This document shows positions 56,400 to 64,000 of a DNA stretch of 64,000 bases, piece after piece. The position numbers were made by a program, and so were the translations under genes. This stretch comes from Ornithodoros turicata (taxonomy: Eukaryota; Arthropoda; Arachnida; Ixodida; Argasidae), in contig NC_088204.1 of assembly GCF_037126465.1 (NCBI RefSeq), positions 75,887,807-75,951,806 of the forward strand. Direction: 5' to 3'. How positions within the stretch are numbered: the first letter of the stretch is position 1; each line of letters opens with the position of its first letter. Under the pieces are notes generated by a model that worked only from the letters and a program-made list of their open reading frames with translations, did no database searches and was not told where the DNA came from.

Positions 56400-56580
56400 T
56401 CGAGGGAAGTACAAAAGTCAAACGGCCACGAAGTTTTACAGTTGTGGAAGGAAAAAGACGCGGACAACAGGTTTTAGGGAAGTTAGAAACACTAGTTCAT
56501 TTAATGGGCAGAAATTAAAAGTTGAATGAGAAACGGGGTCGACGTTTCGACAGTGGCACTGTCTTCGTCAGGACAAAAGG
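56400..56580 (-). mobile_element. Penelope-like element fragment
   Basis: Identified by the hammerhead-type core at 56537-56575, which Penelope-like elements carry in their terminal repeats. The adjacent sequence up to a TA microsatellite at 56384 and another at 56589 is assigned to the same fragment by position only. Confidence 0.45.
56537..56575 (-). ncRNA. Hammerhead ribozyme core, Penelope type
   Basis: Minus strand: CUGACGA (56571-56565), then a stem-loop GACAG/CUGUC with a 5-nt loop (56563-56549), then GAAAC (56548-56544) and GUC with the expected cleavage after C at 56541. All conserved core bases are present. The very short stem III is typical of the minimal, dimer-acting hammerheads of Penelope-like elements. 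Confidence 0.65.
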
Positions 56581-57384
56581 TCAGGACAATATATATATAT
56601 ATATATATTACTCCAGTGTTTCTGCTCAGTAATAAGCAGATTCCTCCAGCAATTCTAAGGCTGTACAATTCTTAGCAATGTGCTCCACTACTATACCGGT
56701 CTTGTTCCCCTACTTCTCTAGTCCCCTAGTCACTTTTCACATACAATGAAGTTATACAGCAAATATATGTATTGAAATTAATGTAATTTAGTGTAGCTCA
56801 GTGACTTTTTATAGTCTATCTGTAGTTGCAACTGAGCTCCAATTCTCAATTCTCATTCTGCAATTGTAACTGTAACTTAATTACCTTTACGAACAGGTAT
56901 GTAGTTGTAATCGCAATCCAATTAATTTCGAAAAGTAATTATTACAGGGCCATCAAACAGACACAGAATGTAAACATTAAATCTGATAGCCAACATTTAC
57001 GGCCGCAGGGGGTCTATTATGTTACGTGACGCAATACAAAACTACACTCCATATTCGGGTCTTTAAATTTCTACATAAAATCATACATTTCTTACATAAA
57101 TTTCGACATAGAATAATAAATTTCTTACAAAAAAATTCTGCTGTCTGTGACATCACATTTCTTCAAGTCCAATGTAGATCACGTGGTGATGCCATCGTAA
57201 GCTGCACTCCTCCTTTCAGTGCTCCGCCAAACGCTTCCGATAGAGCTTCCGCATCGGCGTTCCAACGTTGGGCCTTTCTTCCACCTGCAATGCGCGGTGG
57301 GACTTACAAGGCAACCCCCATGATTTCCCATCGTTAGAGACCAGAGATGACGTAACCGGTGCGGCGGAAAGTGTATTCAAATTT

Positions 57385-57610
57385 CATGTAGTGTACAGTC
57401 CGCATCAGAAGCAACTTGAACGCCACTCTGACCTCTTGTCTCTGCTGGCGCTCAGAAGAAATAACGGCGGAGAGTGTTTGGGTAATCCCATTCCAGTTAG
57501 AGGGGTGGTCATCGTGTTAGAGGCGTTGTTTGATGCTAGGCGCTGCCCAGGGTGGCTCTGTTTCCGCTTCGCAAGGCTGGAGAGGCGTTCAAGTTAGCTC
57601 TGAGACGAGC
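57385..57610. repeat. Dispersed repeat (partner at 12795)
   Basis: Same block order as 12795-13032, including 'agaaataacggcg' and 'gctaggcgctgcccagggtg'. Confidence 0.6.
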
Positions 57611-57984
57611 TGTACGTTCTATTATATCGCATGATAAGTTTGTCTTTCTTCACTAAAAACATTTGGCGGTCTGAGGGTAAGGGAAATAGGGAGAACACAG
57701 ACGACGATTGCTGGAAAGCGGAGTGTATGTGTCACTACAGGGATAGACAATACGAAAGGTATCTACACTCCAAGGAAAAAAAAAGGAGTAAAATTTGGAG
57801 TAATTGCAGCTGTTACCGCTAAGACTACAAATAATCGCTGAACTGCGCAAATGGACTCCTGAATGCAATAGTCTATACGTGCTCTTCGCGAATTTGATGG
57901 AATAGATTAGCTATTAGTCATTTTACACCCACACAGGGGAAAAAATAGTTAGAGGTTCTTTTTTGCGAAATTGGGCCCTATGTA

Positions 57985-58165
57985 TGTCGCTAAGACATTA
58001 TATATTACTCGACATATCATGGTTGACGGTTTAATTCAAAGTATTTTCATTCATGCACACGAATTATATAACTGGGATTTTTAAAACTGAGCGTAGAATG
58101 CAATCCCCACTCTGTGACATTCATTTAGTCGACTAAAATTGTTCCTTTTTTCCCCTTAGAATATA
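57985..58165. repeat. Dispersed repeat (partner at 34690)
   Basis: 'ggttgacggtttaattcaaa' and 'gcacacgaattatataactg' match 34865-34925 and their flanks in order. Confidence 0.6.
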
Positions 58166-58304
58166 GGAAGCGAGTTACATGTTAATCTAAGTAAAATTAT
58201 ATTCGCAGGACGTTGAAATTATTTATGGCAATTGACGTTGGCGACTTCAAGCTTCACTTGTTAAGGGAAAAGCCTGAGGACGAGAGCTCCTAATGAGCAT
58301 TTCG

Positions 58305-58400
58305 AAGAGAGACTGGTCTTTTTCTGGGCACCATTTTGATCGTTAGCGTGGTATTCAAAGGATTAGGAATGACACGTTAAAGGGTTCTTGGGGTTTTGAT
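58305..58400 (+). repeat. Diverged arm of the 9.7-kb palindrome family
   Basis: 'ctgggcaccattttgatcgt', 'gtggtattcaaaggattagg' and 'tgacacgttaaa' follow the same order as 8260-8330 and 9735-9800. Confidence 0.5.
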
Positions 58401-58554
58401 GGGGTCACTCACCAATCAATGTCCAATTGATTGAAAAATAGTTAACTAAGAAGTACAATTATATGATTTCAGAGCACTAAAAGGGTTAAATCTACGTATT
58501 TGCACCAACCGCGACGCTCTTGGTGTGGTACGCCTTCTATCGCTCATTGGCGCA

Positions 58555-58690
58555 CAAGTTACTCTCCCCCTGTCCCTCACTCCTTCCTGCTGTCCTTTCT
58601 CCATAAGTCCTCATCTGTACGCCGCCCATAGCCACAGTTGCTTCGCGGCGCTAACACCAAAGTAAAAAAAAATAAAAAACAACAAATTAC
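58555..58690 (+). mobile_element. 5'-truncated SINE
   Basis: 'cctcactccttcctgctgtc' through 'gttgcttcgcggcgctaaca' and an A-rich tail. Confidence 0.65.
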
Positions 58691-58699
58691 TCTGTAGGG

Positions 58700-60785
58700 T
58701 ATTCTTTTTTTTTTCTTCGTTTTAAGCAATGTAAGTACATGGAGTACACGTACTAGTGAATGTCTGCCATCTAGCAAGGACAGCTCACATGCCTAAAGAC
58801 ATAGGCCGTCCTGCTTTGCTCATGCATGAAAGTAGTGTAATGAAATTATTATGACAGTCCCGCGTCGCTTCGAGAGCTCAATTTGGGACAGCCAGCGCCG
58901 CATGCGCATGACGTTAGCATCGCGGTTGCTTCGCATCCCTGTTCCCCTATCTCCCGACGTCAACAATGACGTCAACTGCCGAGTGCATCGGGAGCGTGTG
59001 GGGTCCCCGATACAATGCTACCTCCAAGTAAAAAAAAATAAAAATGAAATGTGTGCAGACTTTAACACCATTCTATCTCTGTGTTTGAGAGTTGTTAACG
59101 TATAATATCTTCACATTTCGGAATTATCTCTTACAAATGCATTACTACTCGAACGCTGTTCAAATGTTTAGGAATATCTACAATCTTTTCAGGACCAGTT
59201 CGTATTCCAAGTACACAAGGCAAGAACCTTCCCGAAGAATCTTCCTCTGCGCAGCCGTCCTGGCGAAAGGTCTGGTGTCTGTGCTTTCCACTGCCGCCGC
59301 CCAGACCTCACGATACCCAACGCCGCGTCGCGCCACCTTCGCAGCGTGCTTCTACCGTGACTCACCGCGCCGCGATATCTCGGAGACATTGCGCATATAC
59401 AGGTGTCACTCTAGAACTATTCCGGAAGGGTATTCCGGAAGGGTATTCCGGAAGGGTAGACCAATTATGCATTTGGGCAACCACAACCTACTCTACACGA
59501 ATCAGAACCGACGGCCATGTATGGCTTAGTTCCACCACCGCCGATGATACGTATTGTGTCGAACAAGAAGACCGCGAGGTGAACTACGCAGATATTTAGC
59601 AATCGTAACCTCGCTGAAGAAAATAGTGTCGATCACAAATTCCGGAAAGGAATACGTTAGAAATGGGTGCGGTCTTCTAGGAGATCATGGGGCGAAAAAT
59701 GATGCTCTGTATTCCGCAAAAAGAAGCGACGAAAGCCTTGAGCGCTACCAAAACTTGAAAAAAAAAAAAGTTCTGCATTGATCATGCAGAACAATACGCA
59801 AGAAGCCGCGCGATGAGCGATGTAACGAGCAAACGATAACAAGCGGATCTCATTGCTAATAAAGATACGCATATCTCAGCTGCTCAAAAGCAATATGAAA
59901 TTGTAGCGGTGATAAAGAAGAAAAAAATGGCACAAGACACACGGGAAATATACTGCCTTTCGAATCTCACCTCTATCTCGACGTCTACTGCTGCTCCCAT
60001 GTAGTAGAGATGGGAATCGGTCGCACATCTGACGGAGTCTGATCGACGCCTATGCCCACACCGGTTAATGGAGAACGCAGATAAGCATTATCATTCGCTG
60101 TGCATTTCGCCACCATTCCGTGTAAGTGCGCAAGAATTCAGTCGCCCCACAGTTCATGTAAGAGCACATCAAACTTGATTAGATAAACTATTGTTGCTCC
60201 ATATGAAGTACTTTTAGTGGGTCAAGGAAGGTATAAAGTCCAGGAAATTTGATGCAACAGAGCAATTGATGTGCTTGGTCCCACATTGGAAGCGAGGTTG
60301 GACACACTCTTGATGTGTAAAGAGACAATACTGAGTACTTTGTTTGTGAGCATCGTACCTACTGAGCTTTTGTACACTTCCGTTCTAGTATTTCTGATCA
60401 ACCCACCACATGTTCCTCGTGGCTCGTGTTCGCCTTCCATCAGAGTCTTCTACAGGGAATTCGCAGCCTGACGTGATCGTTGTTGATCGTTATAGGGTTG
60501 GTTTAGGTTAAGTAGCAGGCTAATGCTCAAATAGAGCTGACAGACATGATGCGGTAGAAGGCACCATGCGATGTTCATTCTCTCCAGTTCTTTTCTCGTC
60601 CTTCAGTCACAGGTCCTTACTGTCCTTCAACAATAATGGCAGATCACAATAGACACTATCTTCATCATAATTACGCCAGGTCAGTTACAAGACGCCCGCT
60701 GTAGACGTTTCGGAGAAGTCCATGTTGCACTTATAGGGTTCCGAAGAATACATTCCGAAGAATATTCATGCCCTCTTCCTTATGA
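58700..60785. other. No recognisable gene
   Basis: A 'ttccggaagggta' unit is repeated three times at 59421-59458. The other frames, including 59092-59529, show no family resemblance or splice support. Confidence 0.4.
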
Positions 60786-60787
60786 GT

Positions 60788-61000
60788 GGCCGGGTGGATG
60801 TAGTCTGCGCTCGTTGGCCAGTACCTCCAAGGTTATGCTAAAGACTGGGAGGTGGTGGGTTCGAATCCTCCCACCGGTTTTCCTGTCGCGGGTTATCGTT
60901 ACGCTTACCAGCATGCTTTCGAAGAGGATGTCGGCACAGTTCATCCTGAAGCCCGCCAAGAATGCATACTAACATCCCCATTTCATAATCATCTGCCCAT
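60788..61000 (+). mobile_element. SINE with intact tRNA head
   Basis: A-box-like 'gtggccgggtgga' and B box 'gggttcgaatcct' (60858-60870), then a diverged body ('cacagttcatcctgaagccc'). (TCA)n words at 61178-61240 may be its extended tail. Confidence 0.65.
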
Positions 61001-61353
61001 GGAACAACCCTGCTACATCAGTGCCGTGCACTTCGCGCTTTTCTTTCCTTTCTGAGAGCCACCGGCCTCCTTCAACAACTGAAGAGGTTTCTTTTGTTTT
61101 CCTTCCCTCTTCATCCTTTCATGTGAACTTTTTCGGAATGGGTAGGGTCCTGACATCAACGCAGGAAAACATCCCACATCATCATCATCATCCATTCATC
61201 TGCGTTGTTGTCATAATCGTCCATTCATCATCATCATTCATTTCTGTGAGTGTGTCATAACCGTTCTTTCTGACATCTTCCTATCTGTTCCCGTTTGCCC
61301 ACCGCCCAAAGTGCTGCCTACACGAAATAAAAGAAAGACGTGGCGGTTATGAG

Positions 61354-61512
61354 ACAGTTTTAGTACATCGTATCGCCTTTGCGTACGTAAAGGATAGCGT
61401 TGGTAGTTCTGCGATCGCCCATAACAGATAGGGGCTTCGCGCAGAGCGCAGAACCACCAACGCTATCCCTTACGTACGCAAAGGCGATAGCGTACGATGT
61501 ACTAAAACTTTA
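61354..61512. repeat. Near-perfect 155-bp hairpin
   Basis: The arms 'gttttagtacatcgtatcgc' and 'gcgatagcgtacgatgtact' and the inner 'gcgttggtagttctgcg'/'cgcagaaccaccaacgc' are inverted, with a 25-30-nt centre. Confidence 0.85.
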
Positions 61513-61519
61513 GTACAGT

Positions 61520-63030
61520 CGCTTCAGTGTCGGACGCAACGTGTAACATTGGCGGGGATCCAATGGCTTCCACTGCTTTTATCCCTACAAACACACATGT
61601 AGCAGGGGTAGTTGTCGAAAAAAGCAGCCGTAGCTACCTTTCCGTGCTTTTTTTAGAATAGATTAGCAAGCGCTGTTTAACAGTCCCGTCTCTGTAGGTA
61701 TAAAGGCTGCCGATAAGACGATAAGAAAACACGAACGCATCACGTGAGATGGCTCTCGAAAGCTTATCGTTTATTTACAGCACATTTCGCTGGTCGTTGC
61801 AATAAGGAAGACCTTCGAGCGCATACAGCGCGCTCCCTTTTAACTAAACAGTACAACTCCTTTCGCACTGTGTGGTACCCTGCTCCCCTACCCGCAAGTA
61901 GGAGTACTTCTGGAGCCTTCCACCCTCCACCAGTACTGAATTTGTCGAATTGAATTTGACGAATGACACCAAAGGTTTGGTTGCATGCAGATTCCATTTC
62001 ATCCAGATTCCAGTTGCATGCATACAAAACCTGAATTATGACCTCTGCTTCCCCCCCCCCTTACTCGGGCACCAGGAAAAAGATACATGCAGCAGCACTG
62101 GTGCAGCAACATCCAGGTACAGCATTCTAAACCACATCTACTGCTACAAATGGACAAGCAATGATAGTGGGAAGCTGGTCCTGGTAAAGTGTCTCACGAT
62201 ACTATGGCACATCCTAGATACTTGGATCGTGGTGTTACTCTACATATTCATAGGCAGCAATATCTTCATGTGTCTATGGACTTACAGGGAATGAAACATT
62301 CGAACAATTGGAGAGGGCGGTCGGTGTACCTCCCCTTATGAAAGACATCCCCTCATTGTGCGTGCTACAAGTTTCCTTTCCTCAATGCTGCTTCTTGGTC
62401 ATGTATCTAAGAGATCAAAGCACCACTTCAGCCTCAACTGAGTACCACATTTTGTAAATACATATGAGTACCGTACTACTGAAATAAAAAAAAATTGCAA
62501 TGGTCCTTGACTGTGCAGGCCAGTTCCGTCTGTTTTACGCTATCGCAACAGCTAACCTTTATGCCAGGCCATGTCCAGAAGCTTATTGACGTTGAGGTTA
62601 TTCCCTGTGTACGGTGGCTGCTCCTTAGGCCCTGGGCAGAAGCCCTATAGCTGGAAGAGGCTAAACACGTTCACCGCAAGAGATTCAGTGAATTAGTCAC
62701 TAAAACACTGTCAACCCTGCAAAGGATTGACTGCAAGTGGACGACACAAGGATTTCAGTAAATGTGTACTAGCAGACATACCTAGAATTTTAGGATTTCG
62801 GTGTCTTATTCCGCATGAATCGGTGGATTTATAGTGGCAGAGTGATGGGGAAACAAACACGAGTCTCTTGTGCACATGGTAAACAGTACTCGAGGTCCTT
62901 TAGCCATTTAAACTATATATGAGGTGCCAGAGAAGGATTAAAAAGGTTGGGACACTTTCGTACACGTGGTTCTTGTATTACGGGTGCATGTATTCCATAC
63001 CGTAATACCGTTGAACAAATAATTATGCCG
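61520..63030. other. No recognisable gene
   Basis: The plus-strand frame 61950-62294 has a hydrophobic stretch (LDTWIVVLLYIFIGSNIFM). It lacks a family match, splice sites or a supported start and is not called. Confidence 0.4.
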
Positions 63031-63034
63031 GTGC

Positions 63035-63265
63035 ACTCTGAAAAACGATGGTGGTGGCGGTGGTACTGCTTAAAAATGATGGTGGTGATGGTGGTGGTAA
63101 AAGGACTCGCCGTTGTCGGGCTCACCGATGTGGGCAACGTCACGACTGACGCCCTGCGGAATATGCGTCCTGGGTAGACTTCTGAGGGAACTGTGCCGAC
63201 GTATGTCTGAAAGCGTCTGAAGACCCCCCGCCCCCAACCCAGGAAAAAAACCCCAAACAGCTTAA
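63035..63265 (-). mobile_element. SINE body with GGT-repeat end
   Basis: (GGT/GAT)n at 63048-63100 is followed by the reversed core 'atgcgtcctgggtagacttc' and 'gaactgtgccgacgtatgtc'. Same subfamily as the SINEs at 40955 and 51028. Confidence 0.65.
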
Positions 63266-63269
63266 AAAT

Positions 63270-64000
63270 GAGCTTCACCTAGCACTCTCAACAGCACTCT
63301 CCTAGCCAACCACCATCGCGACTGTCATCGTTCGTTCTCCCGCTTTACTCAAATCGGTGCGAGGGAGGGGGTATGTCACATTCTTTTTTCTTTGTTTTTC
63401 TTTTTTTGGTGAGCTCTTTCACCATCACCACTTTTTGTTTTGCCTTTTACGGTTCATAACTGACACAAACATGGCGTACGGCCCCAGTTTTCATCAAACC
63501 AAGGGCGAGACGTTGTCATTCGGGATTATGGTTGGCTAGGAGCGTGTTATGCAGTCAAGCTCTGTTTTTACAGTGTAGGATGTGTGCCTGAAATGTTTCG
63601 TAATTGTGCTTGCGAATAATTAGGGGTGCCCTTCGAAACCCCTATACAACTACACAGAATGGCCATGCTGCTTTATACTTTTAGTGAACCCAGAGAGCTA
63701 ATGTCGTTGTATCACAGGTATTGCTTACATTGCATGTTTCATACAAGCAAGTCTATTTCGTGCTGCGCTTTGCAGCAACAAATTTATCCATGCTGATCGG
63801 TTAAGTTGCATGAGCATTCGAGAAAAACTGTATATATGCAAAAGGAATATGCATAAAAAATATTTGTTATTCTTTTTTTTTTTTTCAGGGTTCGAATAAC
63901 TTCACGTTGCTAGTAGCAGTGCGCTGTTTGTACGAGGTAATGCAGAGTGAAGACGAGCCATTAGTGCCCGCTGACGGGTTATGATGGATGTGACAAGTCC
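63270..64000. other. No recognisable gene
   Basis: Pyrimidine-rich and AT-rich sequence with nothing supportable up to the window end. Confidence 0.4.

Noticed and set aside
61950..62294. 114-codon frame with a hydrophobic segment
   Set aside because: No family, splice or start-context support; likely chance.
1..64000. CRISPR arrays, operons, bacterial promoters or terminators
   Set aside because: No regularly spaced repeats and no prokaryotic gene organisation; splice sites show that the DNA is eukaryotic.

Overview
Eukaryotic genomic DNA, most likely from a tick or a related chelicerate. This is inferred from intron-rich, GT-AG spliced, membrane-anchored M13 and GH31 genes, a very dense load of tRNA-derived SINEs, MITEs and fold-back elements, and no bacterial-style gene packing. 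I cannot name the species.

Three protein-coding genes can be supported, all on the minus strand. (1) At 7280-14284 lies a neprilysin/M13-like type II membrane protein in six recognised exons. The splice phases agree and it ends in the family's C-x-V-W carboxyl terminus, but the HExxH zinc site has been replaced. (2) At 16552-39638 lies a GH31 protein of the acid alpha-glucosidase/sucrase-isomaltase type. It has a trefoil (P-type) domain, 18 phase-consistent exons and a probable signal-anchor exon. The reading frame is intact, but the nucleophile position and other pocket motifs have been substituted, and about 65 residues of the barrel were not found. (3) At 45196-50829 lies one uninterrupted 1877-codon exon encoding a protein with an N-terminal HEICH motif, a STAND/NACHT-type NTPase and C-terminal ankyrin repeats. 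It has a 3' splice site just upstream of its start and a poly(A) signal downstream. This NLR-like protein with a protease-like motif is the most striking object in the window.

The rest is repeat-rich. Several tRNA-derived SINE copies occur, some with target-site duplications. hAT-like MITEs with 8-bp duplications occur at 6560, 18719 and 19572. Harbinger-like MITEs occur near 20.5, 25.4 and 38.5 kb, one of them inserted in a SINE with a TAA duplication. A pogo/Tc1-like MITE, several elements with 'CAGGGTG' inverted ends (9.1, 29.4, 35.5, 42.5, 43.8 and 52.4 kb) and long hairpins (9.7 and 61.4 kb) are also present. So are Penelope-like remnants, including a reverse-transcriptase fragment (13.7 kb) and a hammerhead-ribozyme core (56.55 kb), an LTR-type primer-binding site (15.8 kb) and a 290-bp tetranucleotide microsatellite (26.3 kb). 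Most short open frames in the window are shadows of these repeats.

Genes 1 and 2 are neighbours in the same orientation. Both look like membrane-anchored ectoproteins that keep the fold but have lost catalytic residues. Whether they act together is unknown.
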